Shown piece after piece: positions 29,001-37,988 of a stretch of DNA of 64,000 bases. The notes under the pieces are model-generated. The model was not told where the DNA came from, did not search any database, and saw nothing but the letters and a program-made list of their open reading frames with translations. Position numbers and translations under genes: made by a program. Origin of the DNA: Candidatus Thiodiazotropha sp. 'RUGA' (lineage in GTDB: Bacteria > Pseudomonadota > Gammaproteobacteria > Chromatiales > Chromatiaceae); contig JAEPDS010000010.1 in assembly GCA_016842065.1 (NCBI GenBank), positions 46,145 to 110,144 of the forward strand, written 5' to 3'. Each line of letters begins with the position of its first letter. The first letter of the stretch is position 1.

Positions 29001-31530
29001 ATGTCTCGAACAGCTGGGTTACGCGAAAGAAGAGGAGTTGAAGGGTAGGGTGATGCATGATGTCATGCATCACACACGTCATAATGGAGGTGTGTATGAA
29101 AGAGAATCCTGTCCAATGTATCAATCCACAACATCCGGACAGCAGGTGCATGTGGAAGATGAAGTGTTCTGGAGAAAGGACGGCAGCAGTTTTCCTGTAG
29201 AGTATTGGTCATATCCACTCATCGAGAATTCCGATAGAAAAGGGGTGGTGGTCTCCTTTATTGACATTACAGAGAGGAAGTTCAATGAGGAATTGATGAG
29301 CGCTAGAGTGAACTTGCACGATTTTGCTCAAAACCATACCACAAAGGAGCTTCTCAAATTTGCAATTGGAGAGGCTTGTGCAACAACAGATAGCGAGTTG
29401 GGCTTTTACTACTTCATTGATCCAGACCGGAAATCGGTGACTATGCAGGTATTGGCGTCAGATCAGGATAACGTGGTCAGTGTGATTGCCAATGAACCAG
29501 CGGTGGATAGGAAAGATGGTGAGACTTGGTCAGTAGTCTGTAGACTGAAGAAGCCAATAATTCAAAATGAAAATGCCTCCATTGATAGATTAAAAAGAAC
29601 AACCTATGGCACTATTGAAATGAAATCGGAGTTGTGTGTTCCGGTTTTGAGTAATGATCGCGTAGTAGCGGTAATGGGTGTTGGTAATCGAAATCATGGC
29701 CAGTATGGTGAGACTGAACTGCAAAAAGTCGAGCAGATCGCCGAACTGACCTGGGAGTTGGCTGAAAGTAAAATTATCAAGGAAAAGATCGAAGAGAGTA
29801 AAATTCAACTCAATACGATTCTGGATACCGTTTCCGAGGCCGTGGCTCTTTGGGATAATCAGGGTCGATTGCGCTATGCAAATCCTGAATTTCTTAATTT
29901 GATTGTCAGTCAAAAAGAGCAAACAGCGATTACCGAATATATCGGTAAGACACTGAAAGAATTAGATAGCGCTTACCCATTTGCTTTCTATATTGATGAA
30001 CATCTGCAAGGTTTGTTGGTGGATGGAGAGTCGGTCGATAAATGTCAAATAGAACATGAGTCAGGAGATCAGGAGTCTGCATGGATCAGTCTCTCTGTAC
30101 ATGCCCTCTATGATAGCAATATATCATCCATTACCGGCGCAGTTTCAGTAATCACAGATATAACAGACGAAAAGAACAGTGAAGCTAAGCTGGAGCAGCT
30201 TGCACATTATGATAACTTGACAAAACTACCAAATAGAATGCTCGCAATCGACCGTCTGCAGCAGATGACAGCCAGGGCTGACCGAACCAGCGAGTTGATG
30301 GCGGTTTGCTATCTTGATCTCGATGGTTTCAAGCAGGTGAATGACACTTACGGTCATGAGGCTGGTGATAAACTGCTCAGGCAAACGGCAAGTCGACTGG
30401 GTCTTTGTGTCCGATATGGTGATACCGTTTCGCGCCTGGGAGGAGATGAGTTCCTTATTCTACTGGCAGGATTGAATGATCAGCATGAAACCCAGAATAT
30501 TCTGGGGCGTATTCTTGAGCAGGTGTCAAAAGCTTACTCTATCGGTGAAATCAATGTCAGCAATGTTAGCGCAAGTATTGGTGTGACTCTCTATCCGGTT
30601 GATAATACGGATGCAGATGGCCTGATACGTCATGCAGATCAGGCTATGTATCTAGCCAAACGTTTGGGAAAAAATCGATATCAATTCTATAGCAAGGAGT
30701 TGGAGCGCCGAATTTTTGCACAGCAGGAAGTACTTGGGGATGTAGTGAGAGCGCTCAGTGAGGACCAACTGGAGGTCTACTATCAACCAGTGGTGGATTG
30801 CGTAAATGGTAGCGTGACCAGTTGCGAGGTTCTGTTGAGATGGAACAATCCAATTCTGGGATTGCTGAAACCTGCTGAGTTTCTTCCCTTGCTGAATCGT
30901 TACGAAATCAAACTTTCCATCACGGATTGGGTTTTGAAACAGGTTGTCAGTTATGTGTCAAAGCAGAAGTCAAATGGATCCGGTTTTCCGGTCTCATTCA
31001 ATCTTTTTCCAGAGCAGTGTTTTGATGCGGGGATTCTTGAGCTCTTAAAAAGAAATACAGAAAGCTTGGACCCGGCGATTCGGCATCGTATCAATATTGA
31101 GATTCAGGAGTCTGACGTTGTTACTTCATATACCAAGGCAAATCAATTTGTCAAAGCATGCAATAAGCTGGAAATTGACTGTATTTTAGGTGGTATAGGG
31201 GCTGGCGAATTATCGGTAATTCAACTGGCACAATTGTCAGTCGATCAGATAAAGATAAATATCAATCAACTGAAAAGTATAGCCCAAAAAGATGGTCAGA
31301 TTTTGCTTGTTAAAAGCATACTCGCATTGGCAGAGTCGTCTGGAAAAGCGGTAATATTACAGGGTGTCGAGGACTCTCGCCAATTATCGGATATGAGTAA
31401 ACTGGGTTGTACGAATATACAGGGGTATCTGATATCACAACCGCTCCCTGAAGCGATATTCACAGAGTGGATTGCGAAATCAAAGACAACAGCTGGCGTG
31501 ATATGCAAGACTCCAGGTGTGAAGGCGTAG
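26065..31530 (+). CDS. Very large membrane sensor: periplasmic ABC-binding-like domain, PAS/GAF repeats, GGDEF and degenerate EAL
   Basis: 1821 residues. A signal peptide (about 1-30) precedes an ABC_sub_bind-like periplasmic domain (about 35-335) and a membrane helix (about 350-375). Several PAS units follow (near 390, 515, 830, 955 and 1250), with GAF-like segments near 650-810 and 1090-1240. The diguanylate cyclase domain has RLGGDEF (GGDEF at 1459-1463) and an inhibitory site RYGD at 1450-1453, 5 residues upstream. The EAL-like domain has EVL at 1588-1590, and the usual DDFG is GGIG (1709-1712), so it is probably not a phosphodiesterase. Codons are visibly AT-richer than those of neighbours. 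The exact start (26065 or the Met five codons later) is uncertain. A hemerythrin gene follows after 15 nt. Confidence 0.88.
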   Translation: MGACSMSYGRFVKCLLFGALFLFGCVSVADTPFSEKRVLLIYSYHPGFPTTPRILNGIRSVFTFDGPKVDIEFMDSKRLYDAQSQINFLQQLSYKLNYRQSYDLVIVSDDHALEMVSGYGESLFEGIPIVFLGINSLELALLLEQQKGYTGVIEKPSFKENLKLAKSLFPNANKRYVIVDGTTSGQHDYERFVDVIQSYDDLEIETLSLLDITWTELEERIKNINSEDLVFLISAYRDKDNISKSFDESLKLIVEATDVPIFHFWQHGLKSGIFGGIMIDHYEQGRQAARLAKQVLEGISIESLKVNKTSPNVPYFDYRLVLSYGLDEKEFPRETHWVNLPEDESYQYKSYFYFTVAGLILLLVVGSVFMALFRRYRQLTVEIVKSEESYRKIVESSHDGIFQLDMDGRILFANNRLANMLGYGLNEIIGQSIHEYIAERSSIEAADNLLRGGLEESGSYEVKFVNRNGDEVWTQVNTSRLRDDQQNTSGILSLVRDINALRKERSRLRESEEKFNQLTHSIKEVFWLGSPDWQKVFYISPGYEQIWGRSRESLYDDAMIWLEALPESDLKCVEAFLSEERSEDWVELTFPEYRVYRPDGTMSWIEAKAFAIKNEQGECYRIAGIAEDITKRKENELELSYRLEYERMVAEHSSRLVGAGVVEMQESFDSLLAQLGQLTGSSRAYLIRVMGDDSQAMLTNEWCVEGKQPLQNLFDQRVNIIFPCLVDFFQNGDIDFIGSIDELVGEMGDCKRELNELGILTLKGVPIRINNRLLGFLGLDQSIVEYAWLKDDLPMIHTVADLMTGAIRRQTIVADLRSSRRILSTLLDNLPGAAYRCKNDDYWTMQFISEGIEDITGYEANDIKNNNLVKYSDLIHQDDKEFVKSHVFNAISEHDRFEIEYRLLDKNNGVHWVWERGSLIEDEEGRGLIEGFITEVSDKKQIESALKASEEYLKLIMNSTAESIYVLDENGICISVNKACLEQLGYAKEEELKGRVMHDVMHHTRHNGGVYERESCPMYQSTTSGQQVHVEDEVFWRKDGSSFPVEYWSYPLIENSDRKGVVVSFIDITERKFNEELMSARVNLHDFAQNHTTKELLKFAIGEACATTDSELGFYYFIDPDRKSVTMQVLASDQDNVVSVIANEPAVDRKDGETWSVVCRLKKPIIQNENASIDRLKRTTYGTIEMKSELCVPVLSNDRVVAVMGVGNRNHGQYGETELQKVEQIAELTWELAESKIIKEKIEESKIQLNTILDTVSEAVALWDNQGRLRYANPEFLNLIVSQKEQTAITEYIGKTLKELDSAYPFAFYIDEHLQGLLVDGESVDKCQIEHESGDQESAWISLSVHALYDSNISSITGAVSVITDITDEKNSEAKLEQLAHYDNLTKLPNRMLAIDRLQQMTARADRTSELMAVCYLDLDGFKQVNDTYGHEAGDKLLRQTASRLGLCVRYGDTVSRLGGDEFLILLAGLNDQHETQNILGRILEQVSKAYSIGEINVSNVSASIGVTLYPVDNTDADGLIRHADQAMYLAKRLGKNRYQFYSKELERRIFAQQEVLGDVVRALSEDQLEVYYQPVVDCVNGSVTSCEVLLRWNNPILGLLKPAEFLPLLNRYEIKLSITDWVLKQVVSYVSKQKSNGSGFPVSFNLFPEQCFDAGILELLKRNTESLDPAIRHRINIEIQESDVVTSYTKANQFVKACNKLEIDCILGGIGAGELSVIQLAQLSVDQIKININQLKSIAQKDGQILLVKSILALAESSGKAVILQGVEDSRQLSDMSKLGCTNIQGYLISQPLPEAIFTEWIAKSKTTAGVICKTPGVKA

Positions 31531-31545
31531 ACAGGAAATTACTGC

Positions 31546-31998
31546 ATGACTAAAAAAAGCTCAATCAGATGGTGTCAAGAGATGGCTACTGGTGTGGATG
31601 TAATCGATTCCCAGCACCAGAATCTGCTGCAAATGGTTAATGATGCCTACCAGGAACTTGATAAGGAGGTCAGTGAGATTGTGTTTCAACGAGTAACCAA
31701 AGAGCTGCTGAGTTATGCGATCTATCACTTTCAGACAGAAGAGCATCTGATGAAAGAGTATGGATATTTTGAGGAATGCCCCGAAGAGGCGGCCCTGCAT
31801 GTTGATGAGCACAGAAGTTTCTCTGCAAAAGTGGTAGCAGCAAGAGACAGTGTAAACAGTGAAGTCAAAGAGGAGATGGAACAGATATTGGAATTTTTAA
31901 ACAATTGGATATTGAACCATACACAAAATGTGGATTTAAAATTGGGAGGTTTCATAAGCTTGAAAGAAAAACAACGCGGTACTGAAGCGAATGTTTAA
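31546..31998 (+). CDS. Bacteriohemerythrin
   Basis: 150 residues. The di-iron ligand pattern is visible: His24 (DSQHQ), His61 and Glu65 (YHFQTEE), His85 and His89 (LHVDEH), and the C-terminal HTQNVD with His and Asp. Hemerythrin domains bind oxygen reversibly and act as stores or sensors. It lies 15 nt after the large GGDEF sensor and is probably co-transcribed, so it may report oxygen to that protein or protect it. Like that gene it is AT-rich. Confidence 0.9.
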   Translation: MTKKSSIRWCQEMATGVDVIDSQHQNLLQMVNDAYQELDKEVSEIVFQRVTKELLSYAIYHFQTEEHLMKEYGYFEECPEEAALHVDEHRSFSAKVVAARDSVNSEVKEEMEQILEFLNNWILNHTQNVDLKLGGFISLKEKQRGTEANV

Positions 31999-32398
31999 GC
32001 GTAACAAAAGAATCCAGCAGCAGAATTAAGTGGTCTTGATTCTGGTAATCTTCTGGTCGGATCAGTATCAAGCTTATTGACACTACAGAGTGACATTTAA
32101 GCTATAAATATATCAGAGTGGATAAATCGATATACCCTGATTAGGTAGTACCCTGACCGCCACTTACACTTGTGCGTAATTGAAGCGTGTTAGCCAATCT
32201 CAATACATAAATGTTTGTATTGTTCCGCTGATTGAAACCCCAGCAGCTTTTCCTCCATTCTTTTTTTTCAGTTTTATAGCCATCTGTCCAATACCCAAGA
32301 ATAGTCAAGTGGGAATTTAACCACTTGCAGGTTTACAGATTTTGGCTATAGGTTTGTAATGTCTCTGTAACAAATACGTCGGAAAACGGAGTTGGACA
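31999..32398. other. 400-nt AT-rich gap without a recognised gene
   Basis: No coding frame, RNA gene or clear terminator was recognised between the hemerythrin gene and the small secreted protein at 32399. The last 30 nt provide the start region of the next gene (GGAGTTGGACA before ATG). Confidence 0.5.
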
Positions 32399-32845
32399 AT
32401 GTTGCGCTGGGTTTTGGGTATGTTTTTCTTCTATGCAGGATACTCGGTATCTGAAGAGCATCCTGCCTGTCTGGATCTCCCTCTATCAGAACCTGGTTAC
32501 TCAACCGGTGAACTGCTCACGATCGCCAACAGTTGTAAATCTCCACAGGTTGCAGACCTCTATTTTCACAGAGCGCAGCATATAAGGTTACTCAAGAAAT
32601 TCCAGGCTTTCGAGCGTGGCCTGTTGCATTATGGTGAACAAGACGATGACAGCTATATCGATTCCTATCGTATACACATTGCCCTGATTGAGGCGTTTTC
32701 AAGCCATGACCTACTGACCGATAGACGGCATCAGACCCTGGTGACGCTGAATCGGATCTATGAACAGTCGCATGAAATAGCTGAGTTGAGATTCAGGGGC
32801 TACGATCTGATTGCGGATCGTCTTGAACTGATATATCAACTTTGA
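32399..32845 (+). CDS. Small predicted secreted protein, unknown function
   Basis: 148 residues. A short hydrophobic N terminus (LRWVLGMFFFYAGYSV) resembles a signal peptide, followed by a mostly helical, charged protein with two cysteines (HPACLDLP, ANSCKSP) that could form a disulfide. Alternating helices such as ADLYFHRAQHIRLLKKF suggest a TPR-like repeat, but no family was recognised. GGAG 8 nt before the ATG supports a real start. It lies 93 nt upstream of the RND pump gene on the same strand. Confidence 0.55.
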   Translation: MLRWVLGMFFFYAGYSVSEEHPACLDLPLSEPGYSTGELLTIANSCKSPQVADLYFHRAQHIRLLKKFQAFERGLLHYGEQDDDSYIDSYRIHIALIEAFSSHDLLTDRRHQTLVTLNRIYEQSHEIAELRFRGYDLIADRLELIYQL

Positions 32846-32938
32846 ACTGGAATCTGATTCTTACTACCCGTGCCATCAAAGTGTACCCCGGTCTTATATT
32901 TGTCATATCATGGACCCTCTTGAAAAGAGTGTGTTGAA

Positions 32939-35900
32939 ATGAGAAAGGCAATAGGCGGCGGACTGGCGGCATGGTCGATTCACCACCCAATCGGTGTGGT
33001 AATGCTCACCCTTGCCGTTATGGTACTGGGTCTGCTCGCGTTGGGCGGACTTGGCGTCGATCTGCTGCCCAAGGTTATCTACCCGGAGATCAACGTCAGA
33101 GTGGTAGACTCCGGCGTTCCTGCCAATATCATGGAGGATCAGGTTACCCGCCAGCTGGAAGAGCAGCTTGCGATCACCGAAGAGGCGGTATTCATTCAGT
33201 CGAGAACCACCGAGGGGCGAAGTGCGGTCGATCTCTCCTTCCGTTATGGTACCGACATCGATCAGGCGCTGCAGGATGCCAGTACACGCTTGGATAGAGC
33301 CAAACGCTTTCTGCCCGATGGTATCGATCCGCCGATCATCTTCAAAAGAGATCCTTCCCAGCTACCGGTAGCGGAGTTTGTGGTCAGTTCTTCCCTGCGC
33401 GATTCTGTCGCCCTCAGGAGCTGGGTTGATTTCGAACTCAGCAAATGGTTCGTCAACCTGCCTGGTGTTGCTTCAGCAGAGGTCGGAGGGGGACTTGAGC
33501 GTGAGATCACCGTACAGGCCGATCAGTTGAGGCTGGCAGGATTGGGTATGCATCTTCTCGATCTGCGCGATGCCCTGCAAGCCGCCAATGTGGAGACAGC
33601 CAGTGGTCGGCTGGTGATGCAGCAGGGTGAGCTCAGTGGGCGTACTGCGGGTCGATTCAATTCTGTGGAAGAGATTCTGCAATTGCCATTACGCCAGGTG
33701 GGTAAGGATGAGACAACCGCTTTGATCCGGCTCTATGAAGTTGCCGATGTGGCGGATAGCGCAGAGGACGAGCGTCTGCGTATTCGTTTGAACGATCTGC
33801 CGGGAATCAAGCTCTCGATTCAGAAACAGCCTACCGCCAACACGGTTGAGGTGGTTGATCATGTACTCAATAGACTGAACGAGTTGAGGGCAAAAGGTTT
33901 ACTCCCCAAGGATATCGAAGTTCATGCGGTCGATGATCAGGCCCGTTTTGTACGCAAAGCATTGGACAACGCAATCAATTCCGCATTGACCGGTGCACTG
34001 CTGGCGATGCTGGTGGTCTACCTCTTTCTTGGCAGTCTACGCCGCACACTGATTATCGGTAGCGCCATACCGATTTCGATTCTGGTGACTTTCATCCTCA
34101 TGACCAGTCTTGATCTTACCCTGAATATCATGACCCTGGGAGGCTTGGCGCTGGGTATCGGTATGCTGGTCGACAGTACCATCGTGATGCTTGAGAATAT
34201 CTACCGGCATCAGCATAAGGTTAAGGATGACACTCCCTCAGCCCTGGTATCACAACAGGCCGCCGCTGAAGTCAATAGTGCGATTGTAGCCTCAACCTCA
34301 ACCAATCTGGCTGCCGTACTGCCGTTTCTTTTCATCGGGGGTCTGGTAGGCCTGCTGTTTCGAGAGCTGATCTACACCATATCAGCAGCCATTCTTGCCT
34401 CCATGGTGGTCGCACTGACCCTGGTGCCTGCCCTGGCCGGTAAACTTAGCGTCAATGGTGATGGCGTTTTTCGTCAACAGATTGACCGGCTGATCAGCGG
34501 GCTGCAGTCTCTCTATAGCAGACTGATCACTCAACTGCTGCGTCTTCCCTGGTTGATGCCGCTGTTGTTTATCCTGGCGCTGCTGATCGTGCTTTTCACC
34601 ATGATTCCGCAGAAGCAGCTCTTTTTACCACAGATCGATGAAGGGCGTATCAGTGTCAGTATCACGGCAGACCGGGGTATCAATCTGCAAGGTATGGATG
34701 AGCTGGTTAGCCGTATCGAGGGGATCATCAGCGGCCAACCCGAAACAGCCAGTCTGTTTACCCAGGTTGGCGGCTTCGTATTCGGCAGAACTCAATATGA
34801 AGCGGTCAACCGGGCCAGCATCAAAGTGACATTGAAACCCTTTGAGGAGCGGGGGATCAGCAGCCGTGCCTGGATCAAGCGGGTCAACAAACAGATTAAA
34901 CAGGCGCGACTGCCCGGGGTGCGTGTCTATCTTCGGGTGCAGGGGATTCGCGGTATCAGACTCAACCGGGGTGATGATGATCTGAGTATTCGGGTAAAAG
35001 GACCCGACCTGAAGGTGCTGAATGAAATTGCTCAACAGGTTAAGCAGCGGTTGGGCGAGGTCTCCGGATTGAGCAACATCGAATACACCGGTGAGGAACT
35101 GACCCAGGAGATTTCACTGCAGGTTGATCGGCAGCGGGCATCGAGTTTTGGCCTCAGTGTGGAGGATGTGGGAGAGATGCTGAAGCTGGCCCTGGGTGGT
35201 GAAGTGGTGACGGACTACCTTGAGGGGGACCGAAGCATCGACGTCCGGTTGCGCTTGCAACGACAGGACCTGGCCACACCCGCGGATGTGGAGTCGATTA
35301 TCATATTCAGTCGTACCGAGCCGCCGGTACCCTTGCGTCTCGGTGAGGTGGCGGATGTGGAGCTGGCTGCCACGCCGGTCACCATCCAGCGGGACCAGCA
35401 GCAGCGAATGATTGAAATCAGTGCCTCTCTGGGCGATGAATTGAGCCTTGGGCTCGCCATCCAGCAGGTTAACCGGGTGATCGATCAGGTATCGCTCCCG
35501 GCTGGTTATACCCTCTACGAAGCCGGTGGCTTTCAGGCTGTGCAGAAGGGCCGGGAGATGGGTTTGATTCTGCTGGCGTTGGCGCTGTTTCTGGTACTGG
35601 TTGTGATGGCGGTGCAGTACGAGTCGATCCGTAACCCGCTGGTGATCATGCTGAGTGTGCCATTCGCATTGATTGGTGTGGCGTTCGGATTGAATCTGGT
35701 CGACCTGCCGCTCTCCATGCCGGTCTGGCTTGGGCTGATCATGCTCTCCGGCATCGTGGTCAATAATGCAATCGTACTGGTGGAGTATATCGGTCTGAGA
35801 CGGGATGCGGGACTGGCCAAGAATGAGGCCATCATCGAAGCCTCCAGGTTGAGGTTGCGTCCTATCCTGATGACCACCTTAACCACGGTTGCCGGTATGA

Positions 35901-36037
35901 TGCCACTGGCACTGGCGTTGGGTGAAGGCTCCGAGATGTTACAGCCGCTTGCCGTGACCCTGGTTTCCGGGTTGATCTTCTCAACCCTGGTCACCCTGTT
36001 GCTGATACCGATGGTCTACCGGCTGATCGGCCGTTAG
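32939..36037 (+). CDS. RND family efflux transporter permease
   Basis: 1032 residues with the duplicated RND layout: a membrane helix at about 15-35, a large periplasmic loop, helices at about 340-480, a second loop and the final helix bundle at about 860-1030. The N terminus (SIHHPIGVVMLTLAVMVLGL) and MQYESIRNPLVIMLSVPFALIGV-type segments fit the AcrB/HAE group. The fourth helix reads GIGMLVDSTIVMLEN, so the usual DD of the proton relay is Asp412-Ser413. Its membrane fusion partner is not in the same operon; one lies on the other strand 2 kb away. Substrate unknown. Confidence 0.88.
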   Translation: MRKAIGGGLAAWSIHHPIGVVMLTLAVMVLGLLALGGLGVDLLPKVIYPEINVRVVDSGVPANIMEDQVTRQLEEQLAITEEAVFIQSRTTEGRSAVDLSFRYGTDIDQALQDASTRLDRAKRFLPDGIDPPIIFKRDPSQLPVAEFVVSSSLRDSVALRSWVDFELSKWFVNLPGVASAEVGGGLEREITVQADQLRLAGLGMHLLDLRDALQAANVETASGRLVMQQGELSGRTAGRFNSVEEILQLPLRQVGKDETTALIRLYEVADVADSAEDERLRIRLNDLPGIKLSIQKQPTANTVEVVDHVLNRLNELRAKGLLPKDIEVHAVDDQARFVRKALDNAINSALTGALLAMLVVYLFLGSLRRTLIIGSAIPISILVTFILMTSLDLTLNIMTLGGLALGIGMLVDSTIVMLENIYRHQHKVKDDTPSALVSQQAAAEVNSAIVASTSTNLAAVLPFLFIGGLVGLLFRELIYTISAAILASMVVALTLVPALAGKLSVNGDGVFRQQIDRLISGLQSLYSRLITQLLRLPWLMPLLFILALLIVLFTMIPQKQLFLPQIDEGRISVSITADRGINLQGMDELVSRIEGIISGQPETASLFTQVGGFVFGRTQYEAVNRASIKVTLKPFEERGISSRAWIKRVNKQIKQARLPGVRVYLRVQGIRGIRLNRGDDDLSIRVKGPDLKVLNEIAQQVKQRLGEVSGLSNIEYTGEELTQEISLQVDRQRASSFGLSVEDVGEMLKLALGGEVVTDYLEGDRSIDVRLRLQRQDLATPADVESIIIFSRTEPPVPLRLGEVADVELAATPVTIQRDQQQRMIEISASLGDELSLGLAIQQVNRVIDQVSLPAGYTLYEAGGFQAVQKGREMGLILLALALFLVLVVMAVQYESIRNPLVIMLSVPFALIGVAFGLNLVDLPLSMPVWLGLIMLSGIVVNNAIVLVEYIGLRRDAGLAKNEAIIEASRLRLRPILMTTLTTVAGMMPLALALGEGSEMLQPLAVTLVSGLIFSTLVTLLLIPMVYRLIGR

Positions 36038-36068
36038 GCGTGCGTCACCGGCAGGCCCTGGATTTCAA

Positions 36069-37196
36069 TCAGCGGTATTGCCGCAGGTACCACCATTCAA
36101 AAAGTCTTTTCATCCAATGGAACAGGCGCATGTTCGGCATCACAATATTTCTTTTCATGGTGCGTGCGACCAGCATGCCGCTGTTCTGGCTGTCGACGAT
36201 GCAGACCAGTTCCACTTTAAAGGTCTCTTCTGCGGGCATACCCTGCCAGTCGGCGTAGAGGTTTTTCGCCGCCGCCTCGGCTTGCAGGTCAGCCATGTGA
36301 GCCTGTTTCGGCATCCAGTCGGGGCCGGGAAAACTGCCCGAATCACCCGCCACGTAGACACGCTCCATGCCCTCAACCCGGCATTGGGCATCCGCTTTGA
36401 CCAGGCCGCCGGGTGAACGGGGAAGGCTGGTGTTGTCGAACCACTGGTTTCCGGTCATGCCCGGCATGAAGAGAATCAGATCGGCATCGAACTGCCCCCC
36501 TTCAGTCTCTACCCCGGTGGAGGTGAACTTGACCATCTTGTTTCCCAGATGGGTCTCGATGTCACGTTTTTTCATCTCGCTGACCAGTCCGGTGACTGCT
36601 TTCGGTCCGAGTCTCTGACCGGGATTCTCCGCCGGGGTGAAAAACACCAGTTTGAATCGGTCACGACGATTTTCCTGGCGCAGCTGCCGGTCTATGCCGA
36701 ACAGGAATTCGAACATCGGGCCTCCGCGCATCGCACTCGGCTCCTTGGGGTTGCCGGCAAAGCCGAAGGCAATGGTGCCGCCATCCATCTCGCTCAGTCG
36801 TTGCCTGATCTTCAATGTCTCATCGATACCCTCGCATGGGGTGATGGCGTTTTCGATGCCGGGGAGTTTTTTGATAAACCGGCCACCCGACGCGATGATC
36901 AGGCCGTCATTCTCAATCGGACCGGCAGAGGTCTCCAGTTGACGGCCATCTTCACTCAGCCCGGTTGCTGTCGCGGCAACGTGATTGACCCCCATGCGTT
37001 TGAAAAAGGGTTGCAGTGGAATGATCAGATCCCTGGGTTCTCGGATTTTGGAGGGAATCCATATCGAACCGGGCAGGTAGTGGAATTCCGCTTTGGGACT
37101 GACAACGGTTATTTCTGCAGAGCTGCTTTTTGCGCGCATGGTTTTGACCGCAGTCAGGGCAGCGAAGCCACTCCCCACAATCGTCACTTTCTGCAT
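36069..37196 (-). CDS. FAD-dependent oxidoreductase, sulfide:quinone reductase-like
   Basis: 375 residues from the ATG at 37196, with GGGGAG upstream; a longer frame adds six residues. The FAD-binding VTIVGSGFAALTAV, the LIIASGGRFIKKLPGI block and the GDSGSFPG second FAD motif define the two-Rossmann fold. The C terminus RLFHWMKRLFEWWYLRQYR is an amphipathic Trp-rich helix suitable for membrane attachment, as in SQR. Cysteines 121, 272 and 332 are present; 121 and 332 lie near two of the three SQR active-site cysteines. True sulfide oxidation is plausible but unproven; it could act on another thiol or metal compound. It is convergent with the RND gene. Confidence 0.78.
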   Translation of the reverse strand: MQKVTIVGSGFAALTAVKTMRAKSSSAEITVVSPKAEFHYLPGSIWIPSKIREPRDLIIPLQPFFKRMGVNHVAATATGLSEDGRQLETSAGPIENDGLIIASGGRFIKKLPGIENAITPCEGIDETLKIRQRLSEMDGGTIAFGFAGNPKEPSAMRGGPMFEFLFGIDRQLRQENRRDRFKLVFFTPAENPGQRLGPKAVTGLVSEMKKRDIETHLGNKMVKFTSTGVETEGGQFDADLILFMPGMTGNQWFDNTSLPRSPGGLVKADAQCRVEGMERVYVAGDSGSFPGPDWMPKQAHMADLQAEAAAKNLYADWQGMPAEETFKVELVCIVDSQNSGMLVARTMKRNIVMPNMRLFHWMKRLFEWWYLRQYR

Positions 37197-37531
37197 CTCG
37201 ATACTCCCCGTCAATGATCGTTATTCGGTGTTGTGCGCACCTGGGTGGCTGGTTGCCAAGTTACTCCCAAACAGCGTGTGTGCGGTGCACCGCAGCCGTC
37301 CCTTGAATAGAGAAAATCCACATGGAACTGTGTTCTCTTCCAGTATCTGAGGATACCGGCGTGGATCTTGTTTTTAGAGAAAGTACACTAGAGGGTCATA
37401 CCTGCTACGTCAATAGATGGTGGATTCGTATTGACAGCCCCAAAGCCAGGTTCATCTGCTGGAGTCGGGATTTGTGGTCCACCCCGGACTTGGGGAATGT
37501 ACGGGGTGGATAGTGGCTGTTTGGTGGTGGT
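37197..37531. other. 335-nt gap, no gene; one stem-loop
   Basis: Between the SQR-like start and the end of the HMA-like gene. TCCACCCCG (37478-37486) pairs with CGGGGTGGA (37502-37510) in a 9-bp stem, which could be a terminator for the upstream small gene although no U tract follows on the minus strand. No coding frame was accepted here. Confidence 0.45.
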
Positions 37532-37765
37532 TTAAAGACCGATCAGTTCAGCATGCAGTCCCTGATACTGAGTGATGGAGAGCAGGTCCTTGCTGTTGAC
37601 CATCTCCGGGTTGTATTCGAGAACAAACAGATGGGGACGTTTTTTATCAACATGTACAGAGACCACGCCTTCCCGACTGCGGAAGGCGTTTTCCAGATCC
37701 GCCAGTCCATCGGAGTCCAGTGTCTCATCCACGTGCAGTGTCACGTCTGCAAGATCGATATTCAT
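37532..37765 (-). CDS. Small HMA-like (heavy-metal-associated fold) protein lacking CxxC
   Basis: 77 residues: MNIDLADVTLHVDETLDSD, then ADLENAFRSREGVVSVHVDKK and VLEYNPEMVNSKDLLS. The beta-alpha-beta-beta-alpha-beta pattern, with a helix followed by GVVSVHVD, is that of HMA domains, but the metal-binding CxxC is absent. An AAGGAGAG ribosome site 5 nt upstream supports translation. It may be a structural or binding partner of neighbouring redox and efflux proteins; function unknown. Confidence 0.68.
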   Translation of the reverse strand: MNIDLADVTLHVDETLDSDGLADLENAFRSREGVVSVHVDKKRPHLFVLEYNPEMVNSKDLLSITQYQGLHAELIGL

Positions 37766-37868
37766 GGTTTCTCTCCTTGATACGACAGATTTAACTCGGG
37801 TGATTATTGTAAGTTGCAGGTTGTTCCGGCCTCCCTGGCCATCAGCCGGGCTAGTGGCCCACTCGTGT

Positions 37869-37895
37869 CAATTGGATTGGCGTGAACAGACCCTA
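37869..37895 (+). repeat. Fragment of the TA-flanked repeat family (terminus)
   Basis: CAATTGGATTGGCGTGAACAGACCCTA matches the end of the half-unit at 46152-46178 and 42766-42792. It lies between the end of the membrane fusion protein gene and the HMA-like gene. Confidence 0.55.
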
Positions 37896-37988
37896 GATTG
37901 CTTTTTAGCTTTCCTCACTATGAGGATAGTCTGAACGGGGAAAAAATCAGTAGCAATCTCTTTCCGGCAGGTCGTTGTGAGGATTGGC

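Noticed and set aside
37322..37513. Small open frame between the SQR-like and HMA-like genes
   Set aside because: No ribosome site, no family resemblance and it overlaps a stem-loop; left unannotated.
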